From Hortaea werneckii (taxonomy: Eukaryota > Ascomycota > Dothideomycetes > Mycosphaerellales > Teratosphaeriaceae): 64,000 nucleotides of DNA. A model generated the notes under the pieces. The model saw nothing but the letters and a program-made list of their open reading frames with translations, had not been told where the DNA came from and did no database searches. The position numbers were made by a program, and so were the translations under genes. Positions 39,905 to 50,437 of this stretch are shown in pieces. Positions within the stretch are counted from its first letter, which is position 1. The number at the start of each line of letters is the position of its first letter. The stretch is from positions 1-64,000 of the forward strand of contig JBAOKB010000113.1 in NCBI GenBank assembly GCA_037044905.1, in the 5' to 3' direction.

Positions 39905-42900
39905 TTAAACACACTCCCACTCAGCAAAAACGCACCACCGCGCACTCCGATCCGCCAATACCAACCCCCTCCAAGTCCCCCTCTCGCCGATCTTAATCAC
40001 CGTCTCCCAACTCGTCGTCAGGCCCGCCGCGCCTTCCTCATCTCCTCCCCCTGCACTGCCGCCGCGGGCGAAATGTTCCTGTTTCCGCGTCAACCGCAAA
40101 ATCTTCTGGCTCGGGGTCTGGATGGCGAGTTTAGCCGGTTTCTGCTGCGCGGGGGTCATGGGCAAGCCGAGCTGGGAGCCGTAGTCCGAGGCGGAAGTTT
40201 GCGAGTGCGTGGCCGAGACCATGGACATGGCGCTTCCTGGACGTGGGGGCAAGGAGGATTGTGCGGGACCGCCTCCCCCGGCGGCGGGACTGACGGGTCG
40301 ACTGAGGGTACCGCCGGTCTTGTTGCTGCTCCCCGCGCCCCAGGTGTCGGGGGTGAAGCGTGAGAGGGAGGAAGGGTGTTGGCGGATGCAGAAGACGAAG
40401 GTGTTGTTCATGGTGAGGCGGGCACATTGGGGCTGGGCGACGTAGAGGTCGTGGCGTTGGGCGTGCGGGGTAGGGTGGCGAAGGTGGAAGTCGTAAGGGG
40501 GGTTTTGGCCTGTGTGGGATAAGGGCAGGGCGAGGGCGAGCGGGTGCGGGTTGTCTTTGATGGAGTGCATGAGCCCGCGCTTGCCGGCGTAGATTTTGAG
40601 GACCCCCTGTCCTTCGTCCCCTGGGAGGAGGGCTTTGATGGTGAAGCGTTTGCGGCCGCTGATCCATTCCGGTTGGGCGAAGGCTTTCTTCTTGACTATG
40701 TCGCCGCTTTCGAAAAGGTCGCCGTCGACGTCGTGGGCGAATGCTCGGGCTTCTGTCTCGGCGATGCATTCCACATCTTCCGGCACATTGATAGAAAATT
40801 GAGCCATTTCCAGCTGCTCAAGATATAGCATGCTGGTATTGAATTCCGCAAGCTCGACACCATTCCGGAAGTAGGCCGGAGTGGCGCATGGTAGCATTAT
40901 CAGCGTCTCATGCTCGACAGGCGGTACAAGATGCTGCTGTTCCGGCAGGAGCGGAATATGAGTATAGCAGATCTCCATCGGTCTGGCAAGGAAGTACCAA
41001 TTCTCAGCGACCTGGCTGCTCGCGGTGCTATACGCCCCCCTTCGAGGGTTTGTCGGGTTTGCCAAGCTGCAATCCATGATTCGCCATTCACCATCCACGA
41101 TGATCGCGTTCCACCAGTGATTAGGTCGGGCGACCATGTCTAGATCGAGCACTTCCCCGGGACTCTTCAGATAACCGTGCACTTCCTCAGCGTAAAGACC
41201 AACAGCTGTGCACATTTCTCGCACGAGCATAGCGATCTCCTGACTACAGCCGCGCTTGGCCTGGATGACACGCCGTGTATCGATCATGCCCTCGAAGTCT
41301 TCCTCCCACGTGATACGCTCCGCGACCCAGGTGAAGATGGCACGTAAGCGTTGTACGTCGCTCCTGTGAGGCCTGCAGATATAATTCTGAGCTAGAGCGC
41401 TGACCGTCACCATGGGAGGCAAGCTCTGGACGAAGCGTGTACTCTTGTCGACCAATGCCAGATTCGGCGTGTTGAAGTCGGTAGGTTCGGGAACAGGGAG
41501 GCCATCCAGACTCTCATCGCCTTCAACTAGCTCCAGAAGTTGGTCGATTGGCTTCACGACCGGCAGGTCAAGCATCTCCGCCCGTTCTGCCCGCTCATCA
41601 CGTTCGCGTCGACTAACCGAGTTGGATCGATTGACATCCCGTCGGACTTGCATCCAGTCACTCCCGCCACCCATACCCGTGTCCTTCGCCGGACTACCGC
41701 CGGCCATTGCAGACCCAGGCCTAGAAGCAGTGCCTCCCGCAAACCCAGCAGCGCCAATGGCACTCTTGGTCGGACTGACACTACCAGTCCTGGATCTGGA
41801 CCGGCTACGATCACCTACCGTGGACCTGGCCGAAGCAGCGCCAGTCCGAGCGCTCGTCTTAGCCGACTCGATCATCTTCTTGAAGAAACCAGACTTCTTC
41901 GCCTTCGGCGCCCCGAGTCCGCCAAGCAGACCGGCGGACTCCATCGGATCCTTCGTCCAATCCGCCACGGGCGTTTGCACCGGCTGGTTGTACGAAGCGT
42001 GGCTTTCATGATAGCTAGGCCCAGAACCTCCAGAAGCTTCACTCGCGACCATACTACGGGCGCTCGAGTTAATGTCGCCCAAGGAACGGGTGTCAATTGC
42101 ACTCTTCGAACGTCCGTGGGCGCTCTTCTGACTGCCGAGCCCAAACTTGTGTCGTGCGAGACTGCCGGCACTGGTAGCGCTGAAGCCGCCTGCGGAGTAC
42201 CCTGACATGACGCTCTTGCCGGTTAGCTGAGTACTCGTGCTGCTCTGCGTCGCTGAGGAAGTTTCCGTCGAATTCGTGACGTCTGTCTTGGTCGTGTACG
42301 TCCTTCCCAACTTCTGTCGACCGAGTTCGTAGGCTGACTTGCGTGCCTTCAGGTTCGGATGACGCGCAGAAGAATGGAGCGATCGAGCAGATGAGTCGGT
42401 ACTGGACTGGCTACTAGCGGTATTAGGCCGTGAACGTGAATCTGGACGTTGCCGATTTTGCGATGCCTTCAGCGGTGGCTGCGGTGGTACATCTGAAACT
42501 CCCGATACGTTTGATGGTGCATGGCGTAGCTGGCGCTCCATCCGCTGTACATAGTTGCCAAGCACGGGCGGACCATCTCTCGAAGAAGGGATCGAAGATG
42601 TCTGGTCATCTTCTTCTGCAGCGTACCTATTCTCAGGATTGAAGCCCAGAGAAGACTGAGCACGCTGCTGGACTCGGGACTTCCTCCGCACGAGTTCAAA
42701 TTCATCCGGCGACCAGACATTGGTTGGTGTGGGTGCTCGATCGGGCTTCTCTTGGGACGGACTGGCTTCTGAGTCCTGGTACATGCTCATATCCTGCAGT
42801 GAAGACATGACATCGTTCATTGCATCACGTAAAGGCGAGGGGGTCATGTGGCTGACGTGTCTGCTCCCGCCACCGTTCGGTGAAGGCGGCGCAGGTGTCA

Positions 42901-44131
42901 GCTCGTCCGCACCGTATGAATCTTGACGATCATACTTCGCCACCGATGGAGCACGACTAGGCTGATAAGCCACACGGTGGGCAGGGGGCGGAGGAGGTGG
43001 TGGCGACGAGCCATCCATATCTTCGTCGTCTTCGGGGTCAGGTGAGGGCACATTGTAAGGCGCGTAACCGAAAGACGGCGCGGGCGACGGTGCCCTTGAC
43101 GTGTACTGTTGCTGCTGCTGATAGACATTTTGAGACGGCTGCCTTGCATTGGGCAGTATTTGGGGATACGCTGAGCCATCCTGATACGTAGCTGGTAGTG
43201 GTGAGTGCTGACCGGGAGGAGCAGGAGATGGGGTCCGGTAGAACGGCTGTGGCGAAGCTGCACGATACATTGGCTGCGGAGAAGCAGCTCGATACATAGG
43301 TTGAGGCGAAGCAGCCCTCTGCATGGGCTGTGGTGATGCTGCCCGGTACATAGGCTGGGGCGAAGCTGCTCTATACATCGGCTGAGGCGACGCGCCCCTA
43401 TGCATTGGCTGAGGCGAAGAAGCTCGATACATAGGCTGGGGAGAGGGGGCCCTGTAACCAGGCTGAGGCGAAGCAGCCCGATACATCGAAACAGGTCTCT
43501 GCTGGCCGTACATCGGCGTCGGAGTCGGAGAAGCAGACGTGCGATCTCTCACGCTCGGCTGCGGACTCGGGGCATGCGATGTCCGTCTCGAATGACCGCC
43601 CCTTGGGGGCGGCTGAGGGATCTGCGGCTCAGGCTCCTGCTTCGCGGCCACAACTAGCCCGCTCTTCTGCTTCTGTAGCGTACTCGTCGGTGCCTGTGCG
43701 GTCTTCATACTAGAGTACGGTTTGAACTTGCTCTTAGGCTTGGGCTTCTCCTTATCGCTCTCTGGTGTCCCGTCCTTCTTCCCATTCAGACTGCCTGCCG
43801 ACTGCATCTTCTGGTGCGCCGAGAAGGGTTTTCTAAACACGCTCTGCGACTTCTGGGGAGTGGACGAGGTGGAAGTCAAGGGGGAAGCGGCGCGGCTATT
43901 AGGCGCGGGTTGGAAGGTCTCGGCTAGGATTTCGACGAAGTTGCTTGGGAAGGATCCAATCGCTCGGGGATCCCGTCGTAGTCTGCCCACCCACCACTGT
44001 CCGTCGCCGGCGTTCAGCGCTTCGATCAGGTCGCCCTCTATGAAGCCGAGGTCTTTCTTCGTCTCACCTCCCCATGAATAGGTCGCCTTGCACCAACAGG
44101 GGAAGCGCGCAGGCATTTGCGGGGCGCCCAT
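39905..44131 (-). CDS. CYK3: Cyk3-like cytokinesis protein: SH3 plus transglutaminase-like domain
   Basis: From the ATG at 44131 the intronless frame encodes 1408 residues. An N-terminal SH3 domain (FPCWCKATYSWGGETKKDLG to GSFPSNFVEIL) comes first. A long disordered region holds ten tandem 9-residue repeats (MYRAASPQP). A transglutaminase-like domain follows (AIFTWVAERITWEEDFEG; KRGCSQEIAMLVREMC; PNHWWNAIIVDGEWRIMDCS). Yeast Cyk3 acts at the bud neck in actomyosin-ring closure and septum formation and combines the same two domains. Here Cys (KRGCSQE), His (NHWW) and Asp (MDCS) are all present at triad-like positions. Whether the domain is catalytic is not established. The protein is larger than yeast Cyk3 (885), mainly from the disordered part. 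Confidence 0.9.
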   Translation of the reverse strand: MGAPQMPARFPCWCKATYSWGGETKKDLGFIEGDLIEALNAGDGQWWVGRLRRDPRAIGSFPSNFVEILAETFQPAPNSRAASPLTSTSSTPQKSQSVFRKPFSAHQKMQSAGSLNGKKDGTPESDKEKPKPKSKFKPYSSMKTAQAPTSTLQKQKSGLVVAAKQEPEPQIPQPPPRGGHSRRTSHAPSPQPSVRDRTSASPTPTPMYGQQRPVSMYRAASPQPGYRAPSPQPMYRASSPQPMHRGASPQPMYRAASPQPMYRAASPQPMQRAASPQPMYRAASPQPMYRAASPQPFYRTPSPAPPGQHSPLPATYQDGSAYPQILPNARQPSQNVYQQQQQYTSRAPSPAPSFGYAPYNVPSPDPEDDEDMDGSSPPPPPPPAHRVAYQPSRAPSVAKYDRQDSYGADELTPAPPSPNGGGSRHVSHMTPSPLRDAMNDVMSSLQDMSMYQDSEASPSQEKPDRAPTPTNVWSPDEFELVRRKSRVQQRAQSSLGFNPENRYAAEEDDQTSSIPSSRDGPPVLGNYVQRMERQLRHAPSNVSGVSDVPPQPPLKASQNRQRPDSRSRPNTASSQSSTDSSARSLHSSARHPNLKARKSAYELGRQKLGRTYTTKTDVTNSTETSSATQSSTSTQLTGKSVMSGYSAGGFSATSAGSLARHKFGLGSQKSAHGRSKSAIDTRSLGDINSSARSMVASEASGGSGPSYHESHASYNQPVQTPVADWTKDPMESAGLLGGLGAPKAKKSGFFKKMIESAKTSARTGAASARSTVGDRSRSRSRTGSVSPTKSAIGAAGFAGGTASRPGSAMAGGSPAKDTGMGGGSDWMQVRRDVNRSNSVSRRERDERAERAEMLDLPVVKPIDQLLELVEGDESLDGLPVPEPTDFNTPNLALVDKSTRFVQSLPPMVTVSALAQNYICRPHRSDVQRLRAIFTWVAERITWEEDFEGMIDTRRVIQAKRGCSQEIAMLVREMCTAVGLYAEEVHGYLKSPGEVLDLDMVARPNHWWNAIIVDGEWRIMDCSLANPTNPRRGAYSTASSQVAENWYFLARPMEICYTHIPLLPEQQHLVPPVEHETLIMLPCATPAYFRNGVELAEFNTSMLYLEQLEMAQFSINVPEDVECIAETEARAFAHDVDGDLFESGDIVKKKAFAQPEWISGRKRFTIKALLPGDEGQGVLKIYAGKRGLMHSIKDNPHPLALALPLSHTGQNPPYDFHLRHPTPHAQRHDLYVAQPQCARLTMNNTFVFCIRQHPSSLSRFTPDTWGAGSSNKTGGTLSRPVSPAAGGGGPAQSSLPPRPGSAMSMVSATHSQTSASDYGSQLGLPMTPAQQKPAKLAIQTPSQKILRLTRKQEHFARGGSAGGGDEEGAAGLTTSWETVIKIGERGTWRGLVLADRSARWCVFAEWECV
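43210..43490 (-). repeat. 27-bp minisatellite inside the Cyk3-like gene
   Basis: About ten in-frame copies of a 27-bp unit encode the 9-residue repeat (Q/H/G)-P-M-Y-R-A-A-S-P with minor changes (GYRAPSPQP, MHRGASPQP, MQRAASPQP, FYRTPSPAP). Third-position changes between copies show that the array is not newly expanded. Each unit carries an SP dipeptide and an Arg, a possible phosphosite. Confidence 0.9.
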
Positions 44132-44668
44132 GGTGATTGATGCTGCAATGATTCTGCCGCGTAGTCTGGTCTTCAACTAAGCGTCATGTGGAAGAAACGG
44201 GTGTCGGTGAGCCAGCGAATGCTTCTGAGGGGAGTAGGATCGAAGCCGTTGCTATGCGCGCCGAATGGATACAGCGAACGATGCGATGGACGGAGGGAGA
44301 TGCGAGCGGCCAGCGCTTTTTCTTCACGAACGACAGTAGGCTCCACCGGTGGATATTGCAATATGAACGGTGGACGTTGCGTATCTGACAAGGAAGAAGG
44401 AGGCTAAGACCCGTAGTCGTGGGGCGTCAGTACAATGTACAACGCTGGTCGCCAACCTGGCCGGTCTGTTTTGTTTACTGAGGTAAGCGGAGCTTCCAGT
44501 TAGTGATCGGTACCTGCATCCCGATCCCTTAGCGGCCAACCTTAAATGGCATCACCTACTGCGCTATAGAGACGTGAAACAACGGTAACCCTGCTTATAA
44601 CGCACGCCAATAACACTTGTGCACCGCAAGCAAGGCCTCCTACTTCTCTTCCGAATCAACATCATAAC

Positions 44669-44839
44669 ATGAGATACCCCAACAACATCGACGCTTTCCA
44701 AGTCGCACAAGCAAACTCACGAATAAGCAACCAGATCGCACAATACAGCAATCCACCCCAAGAACGGCCCTCAACCGTCCCCCAAAATTCAATTCCCCTT
44801 TCCCGGGTACCCGCCTCTACTATTGACCGGGATAGCTAG
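44669..44839 (+). CDS. 56-residue ORF, possible small conserved protein
   Basis: It starts MRYPNNIDAFQVAQANSRIS and ends SRVPASTIDRDS, rich in Gln, Asn, Ser and Pro with C-ending codons. A TATA-like CTTATAACG lies about 70 bp upstream, and the leader contains no ATG in its last 60 nt. No family is recognised. It lies between the divergent Cyk3-like gene and the 3' end of the glycogen synthase gene. An accidental ORF is possible, but composition and context favour a real product. Confidence 0.42.
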   Translation: MRYPNNIDAFQVAQANSRISNQIAQYSNPPQERPSTVPQNSIPLSRVPASTIDRDS

Positions 44840-45607
44840 TATAGGCCCCATCTCCATGAGCACATCCACCCTCAACATGGACTACACGAGCAACTAAACA
44901 ATGGCACTATACAGTGTCCGCCCCTCGCGTTCGTCTCCATGGGATACATCCCTACACTACCTAGATGCTAGAGCTGTCTCCACTCCCATGGGAATCTCTT
45001 TTTTCTTTTCCCGGTTTTTCGGAAGAGAGGAGGGGAGAGGGGGCAGAGGTTGAGAGGCAAGATCTGAGGCTTGGTAGTGGGTGATGTGGTTCGAGCTGTA
45101 ATTGTCGCAGTTTTGTCTACGAGCCCTTTTCTTTTCCTGTGGTCCTTTTTCTCTTTTTTTTTCTTTTTTCTAACTCTTCTTTTTCTGATTCACTCCTATA
45201 ATAAACAAAAGGATTTTTGTCTTTAAGGTAGTACCCCAATCCCACTCGCCTCATGACCTGCGTGTGTGTGTTAAGAGCTACATAAAAAAAAAAAAATGAA
45301 AATAAAAGTAAAAAAGTAAAAGAAATCAAAAGGATTAAAAGAATTGAAAAACAAAGAAAGGAGCGAGAGAAGGAGGCACACACACAAGGACAAAAATACA
45401 CTCCCTTCTGTTAGTATTTACACTCTGTACTCTCCCTCCCTCTCTCTCTCGCTGCCCTACACTTCCTTCATCGAATACCTAGAAAACAAAGAAGATAGAG
45501 AAACAAAAAAGAAAAACCATCCACTTTCAGCCCCCCACCTTATCCTTCTCTCCCATGACCAGCGTTCTCTTCGCGGAAACAAACCTTCACAACTCAGAGT
45601 TTCAGAC
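44840..45607. other. Intergenic, low-complexity 3' flank of glycogen synthase
   Basis: No gene supported. C/T-rich and A-rich tracts lie around 45.1-45.5 kb, probably the 3' UTR and terminator region of the minus-strand glycogen synthase gene. Confidence 0.45.
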
Positions 45608-47857
45608 TTAGGACAGCCCATTCCCATTCACAGCCGTAGGCGTCGCGGTCCCACTCCCAGCAGCAGCGGGTGAAGCGGAATCGCCTTGCTTATTAGTACC
45701 CTTCTGCTTCAGGGTAAGCGGGAAAGGGTAAGTTTCCTCTTCTTCCTGTAGGAGATAAAAAGCGCGGTCAGTAAGAGTTTTGATCCCCCTGGTAAGAAAG
45801 AAGATAGAAAAAGGGGAAGGAAAAAGGGAAAGACATACCTCCTCAGGCAACTTCCAAGCAATATAATCCTCGGTGCTCAACCCCTCCCGCCCTTCCTGCA
45901 ACGATGCGAAATCCCCCGGCGTCATCATCCCGCTCCGCTCACGCGGGGAACCGGGCGCGGAAAGCGGGCGCGTAATCTTCAGACCCTCCGTCCCGTCGAA
46001 GAAGCCCGGCTCGCCTTCGCCATCGTCGGTGAAGGAATCCGGGTAGGCGCGCCGCAAGGCGAGCTGGCGCGCTTTGACGTACTCCATGCCCATGCGTTTC
46101 CAGTCCAGCAGGTCGCTAAGGCGCTCGGTGCGGTTGCGCTGGTTGATGCGCTGGCGCTTGGACTTCTGGGTGAAGTCGAACATGTACTCGCTGAGCTGGT
46201 TGACGGACTCGTCGATGGCCTTCATGCGGCGGTCGACGATGTAGATGCCGTAGTCTGACGCGTTCTCGATCAGTTCTTCCATGTAGCAGCCGAAGCCGGA
46301 GAGGTTGGTCGTGATGGAGGGCACGCCCATGACGGTGCATTCGGCGGGCGTGTACCCCCACGGTTCGTAGTAGGAGCTGAAGATGCCCATGTGCGTGCCC
46401 CGGACGAAGTCGTCGTAGTCGATGGGCAGGACCGGGTTGCCGGAGCTGAGGAATTCCGGGTGGAAGACGACTTTGACGCGGTCCGATGGGTGGTTGAAGA
46501 GTTGGCATCGACGGAGTTGGTTCAGGACGGGGTCTTCGGAGTCGTTGATCATGTTGTGCGTGACGATGGGCGGGAGGGTATGTCGCTTCATGGCGAATAG
46601 TCGGCGGCGGAGCATGATCTTGTCTTGGGCGGAGAGGAGATCCTTCTCGTCTGGTGGGTCTTGTCCCTCGTGCCATGACAACGACTTATCGAAAAGCTTC
46701 TTGCTGACGTTGCGTTCAATATGGCCAATGGTATCCTTCAGCGATTTGATAACCGCTTGACCCTTGAGTGCCTCGACAGCCAGGGAAGTGGTTTGGGCCG
46801 GCATGATGATAAAGGCAACCACAGTCATGTCGGTGCCTGCGCTCTTCATCCGGTGGTTCAGCCGCGCAAGAGACTCGATAAACATATCCACGCCTTTGTT
46901 CCTGTACTCGTATCTGCCAGCGGTGAAGAAGTAAAGGGTCTTTTCTGGATCGAAATCGTTGTGTCCATAGAAGTGCCCGCGAATGAAGTCGGTGATCTTC
47001 TCCTTGTTGACTTGGTGCAAATTCTGGAACTCGTGTGTTGCGCTGAACTTTTTGACATTGAGACCGTTGGGCAGGACACCATCCGGCTTCCGCTTGAGGA
47101 GGTGCTCGCTCTCGTAGGCCGTAATATGGCTGACGGTGGTAAACACATCACAGCTGTGAGCCGCCCCACGTTCTATGCAGTAGCGGTGGTAGATGCCGCG
47201 CTTGCCGGCCTCAGCATCAACATCGAAGTATTGCAGGTTGTTGTAGAAGTCAACAGAGCCCGCACAGAGGTAGCGGCCGAGCAAGGTGGCGTGGGTAGTG
47301 AAGATGGTGGTCACATCAATCTTCCGTTTCCTGCAGAGCGGGAGTGCGACACCGGCGAGCCATTCATGGAACTGGGCAATGATAGCACGCTCCTTCTCGT
47401 GGTAGGCATACTCGCCCAGGAACCATGCGATCAGGTAGCCGAAGACGATAGCCTCGTTTGTCTCATGGTCATCAGGCGGAGATGGGATGCCGGCAGTGGA
47501 CCACAGGTCGCCCTTCCACTCATCCAGCTTGTAGTATCCAGTGCCGGTGTCGAAGAGCAAGACTCGCGGGGCACCGTCAATCAGCCAGCGTCCGTACAGG
47601 GTCTTAATGCCACGGTCATTCATGCTCTTGATGGTGGCTACTAGGGCTTGATCTTTGGGTACGATCTCTTCCACTTCCACCGCCGCCGAGTTACGATTCA
47701 GTGGGCCCAGCAGGGTGTAGCGGGAGCCATATTCGGCGGTGGTGACTTGTGCCTTGGATTTCAGCACCGAGTAGATGCCGCCGACTCGGTTGGCAACTTC
47801 GGTGGCTACCTCGAAGAGAACGTGGTTGCGGACATCTCGCCGCGATGTGTCGGCCAT
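45608..47857 (-). CDS. GSY1: Glycogen synthase (GT3 family)
   Basis: It transfers glucose from UDP-glucose to glycogen in the cytoplasm. Exon 1 (47857-45839) starts MADTSRRDVRNHVLFEVATE with the donor-site motif RVGGIYSVLKSKA. It includes the GT3 blocks FTTHATLLGRYLCAG, HRYCIERGAAHSCDVFTTVS, FFTAGRYEYRNKGVDMF and the C-terminal PWGYTPAECTVMGVPSITTN. A 93-nt intron (GTATGT to CTACAG, 45838-45746) precedes the last exon, EEETYPFPLTLKQK. The intron is a multiple of three without a stop, so unspliced RNA would add 31 residues. Spliced length is 718 (yeast Gsy2 is 705). The Arg cluster binding glucose-6-phosphate (RRMKAID; KSKRQRINQRNRTERLSDLL in two parts) and C-terminal Ser phosphosites (RPLSAPGSP) suggest the usual allosteric and kinase control. 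Confidence 0.97.
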   Translation of the reverse strand: MADTSRRDVRNHVLFEVATEVANRVGGIYSVLKSKAQVTTAEYGSRYTLLGPLNRNSAAVEVEEIVPKDQALVATIKSMNDRGIKTLYGRWLIDGAPRVLLFDTGTGYYKLDEWKGDLWSTAGIPSPPDDHETNEAIVFGYLIAWFLGEYAYHEKERAIIAQFHEWLAGVALPLCRKRKIDVTTIFTTHATLLGRYLCAGSVDFYNNLQYFDVDAEAGKRGIYHRYCIERGAAHSCDVFTTVSHITAYESEHLLKRKPDGVLPNGLNVKKFSATHEFQNLHQVNKEKITDFIRGHFYGHNDFDPEKTLYFFTAGRYEYRNKGVDMFIESLARLNHRMKSAGTDMTVVAFIIMPAQTTSLAVEALKGQAVIKSLKDTIGHIERNVSKKLFDKSLSWHEGQDPPDEKDLLSAQDKIMLRRRLFAMKRHTLPPIVTHNMINDSEDPVLNQLRRCQLFNHPSDRVKVVFHPEFLSSGNPVLPIDYDDFVRGTHMGIFSSYYEPWGYTPAECTVMGVPSITTNLSGFGCYMEELIENASDYGIYIVDRRMKAIDESVNQLSEYMFDFTQKSKRQRINQRNRTERLSDLLDWKRMGMEYVKARQLALRRAYPDSFTDDGEGEPGFFDGTEGLKITRPLSAPGSPRERSGMMTPGDFASLQEGREGLSTEDYIAWKLPEEVCLSLFPSPFSIFFLTRGIKTLTDRAFYLLQEEEETYPFPLTLKQKGTNKQGDSASPAAAGSGTATPTAVNGNGLS

Positions 47858-50424
47858 GGTTGGCGAAGGGTCGTGAGCTGGCGACGGGGAAGCTCTGATG
47901 GGCTGCTGTCGTGCAGGAAGTAGACTGGGTATGTCGAGATCTATATGTACACGTGCTCAGCTCGATGCCGACTTGCACGTTGGCCGGGATGGTGAAGCTC
48001 CACGTATGGACAGAGAAGCTCGGTGGTACAGGACAATGACTGCTGAGATGTGCAGCGTACCGTGCCGGATGCCGATCGGTATCTTCAGACGCACCTTCTC
48101 TTGCACTTGATTTTGACTCGTGCTCTCGCGCCTGGATTGTACCGCACTCTGCCAATGCCGCTTGCCTAGGTAGGTGGGAAGAGCAAGACTTCCGAAGCAG
48201 ACCTGAGACGGCTGTACTGTAGATCTTTCTCACTCACACCAACACACCAACGTGAGAACCTGAATTCACCAACAAGAGTAGAAGAGATGATCGAATTGGA
48301 GACGTTGCCTGGTCTGATGGTATTATTAGCCGAAAAGGTGGAAGATGGCTGGCCGATCTGGCTGGCTCTCACAGACCTCCTCAGGTGCCGGGAAGCGCGC
48401 GCGAGTGAGGCCAGAGCTCTCTCTCTCCACATTCGCCGGAGCTCGCATGCAGCTGGTTCCCATTGCCCAAATGACGTTGAGCGTCTCCACCTCCGCACCC
48501 GGGCTGGGGAGGCTTGCTCTCTTTGGGGACCAAGCCTGACACGCCAAGATGCGTCTGGCCTTTTGAGCCGCCGCCCGCTGCTGTCTGCGCACCATGCCCA
48601 CCATGGCCCATCGGCGCCAATTTCGTCGCTACCTGGGCTATATATCGATGGTCGAACGCGCCGTCTGCTCAATCACGCCCCCCGCAATCCTACCAATACC
48701 CTCGCATCTGGACTTTGACTGTTGAGCTTCATCTGGGTCGGCTAGACATGTTCGATTTTCCACCCGCGACGAACGAGAACCCCAACATTGTCCCCTACAC
48801 CAGACCCTTCGAGATGCTAGACGAGTGATGAAGCTCCCGAACTGAGCACAGGTCGACTCGCAAGCTTTCTCCAGCTCTCCAGATCTCCGCATCAGACCGG
48901 TGGAGCCACCAGGTGGCAGCGGCGGCGTGGGCGTGGGCGTTGGCGGGGCGGTGCGACGACCACCGGCTGACCCAGTCGTCGACAGGATCATTCGGGCCTT
49001 TTTTAGCTCATCAGTCCAATGAGTCCACGTGCGGCCATTGGAGGATCTGAACTTTGGGAGGGTCCCTCTTCGTTTCCCTCTCCAACTATGAAAACTCTCC
49101 TTCTACTTGATTCTCTCCTCGTGACCTGTTCGCTTCGGTCGTAGTCTATGGCCGATCGATCTTTCGTAATAATTGTCCCCGTGCCACGCACAACAACGAC
49201 GTCGGTCTCGCACGTGTCCCATGCCCACTCTCGGTTCCAACGGCAGCGATGGCGGGGGCCTTGGCATCGGTTCGTGCCTCGAGCGTTACCAACCCCCCCG
49301 CCATCCATCTTGCATCCGTTGGCCTTTTTGCGTCAGTCTTACATGTAGCTATGTACAGTTCATCGGTGCAGTTGTGCCATCATTTGTCGCGGGGCATCCA
49401 AGTTCGCCCCTAGCTATTACTACTAAAGGGACTGCGGTGCCACGCTGATTCACGTCGTGCGACTAAAGTGATTCGAAGAAAGAATCGTCACTTTTAGTGG
49501 CCCTTGGTCAAGTACATCACAACGTTCTTGTGCCGCCTTCGGTACTTGCTATTATCGTCCTAATTGGCTGCAAGCGTCTGCCATTCCATCATAGTCCAAC
49601 CGATAGGCGAAGACTACCGGAGCAAGGGAAACCGCGCCAAGTTCGTATACAGGTATGTATAGTTGCACATGATGTCGGCCAACGTCGATTGCTTTTCACG
49701 GCCGCTGTATCACGCTTCATCCTCCCTGCGCGCGCCGTAGACGTTCCCTGTATGCTATCCTCCTTACTGATGGTGAAAGACTACCGGGAAGTTCCCCATC
49801 ATGCGCTTCCACACGTAGGACGAAATCGGGAAAAAGAAAAATCACATTGGAAATAGCTTCCTATCCCTCTCCATTTCGCCCAGGTGCTAGCAAGCCGATC
49901 CCGACGTCATATGCCACGTGAAAAAGGACCCCCCTATACTATCATATCCTATCGCTTTCTCTTCGTCCTTTCCTCCCCCGCCATTCCTCGGACCCTTCTT
50001 GGGAATAGGGAGTCACGAGTTATGCTGTGCAACGGGATTTCCTTGTCTGCACCCCTCCATCTGCTCCCCCGCCGCGGATTAAGAGCCATGCCTCGACCTG
50101 TCATCGCCCTTCGTTCCTCTTCCATGGAGGTACAGCGACAGCCCCATTGACTGCATTGCTGGCTTTCTCGAAAGCTTGTCTTCCCTCTTGGTAGTGAGGA
50201 TCTTCTTCCCCCTACTGGATTAGAATGATGCCGATGGGGTCCGGGCAGAAAGCCTGATTTTTCTTTTCTTTCTTCGTAGTGTTGATGATAATGGTGGCCG
50301 TGGTACCGCAACGTTACCGGCTGCTCCGTGGAATTCTTGTTTGCCAAGGATGCGTGTCGGTCTTTGCGGTGGGAGCGGTGACGGAAGGGAGCCAGACGAT
50401 TGGAAAGAACGAGGTGTATGTGTG
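47858..50424. other. 2.6-kb intergenic region with no recognised gene
   Basis: Open frames of up to 168 codons overlap on both strands at 48.17-48.72 kb without recognised motifs, domain order or splice support. The left part is the promoter of the glycogen synthase gene. A hairpin lies at 49462-49498. Confidence 0.4.
49462..49498. other. Imperfect inverted repeat (hairpin)
   Basis: The left arm ACTAAAGTGATTC and the right arm GAATCGTCACTTTTAGT are complementary apart from three extra bases in the right arm, with a loop of about 8 nt. No gene ends here, so a terminator role is doubtful. Confidence 0.6.
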
Positions 50425-50437
50425 TATATATATAAAG
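50425..50437 (+). promoter_or_regulatory. TATA box upstream of the 50707 secreted-protein gene
   Basis: TATATATATAAAG, about 270 bp before the start codon at 50707. Some ATGs occur in between, so either the transcription start lies closer to the gene or the leader carries upstream ORFs. Confidence 0.5.

Noticed and set aside
46721..47644. 307-codon plus-strand frame opposite glycogen synthase
   Set aside because: Antisense shadow; the minus strand encodes clear GT3 motifs throughout.
48166..48718. Overlapping frames of 168 (minus) and 143 (plus) codons in the glycogen synthase upstream region
   Set aside because: GC-rich mutual shadows with no motif, no signal peptide and no splice support.
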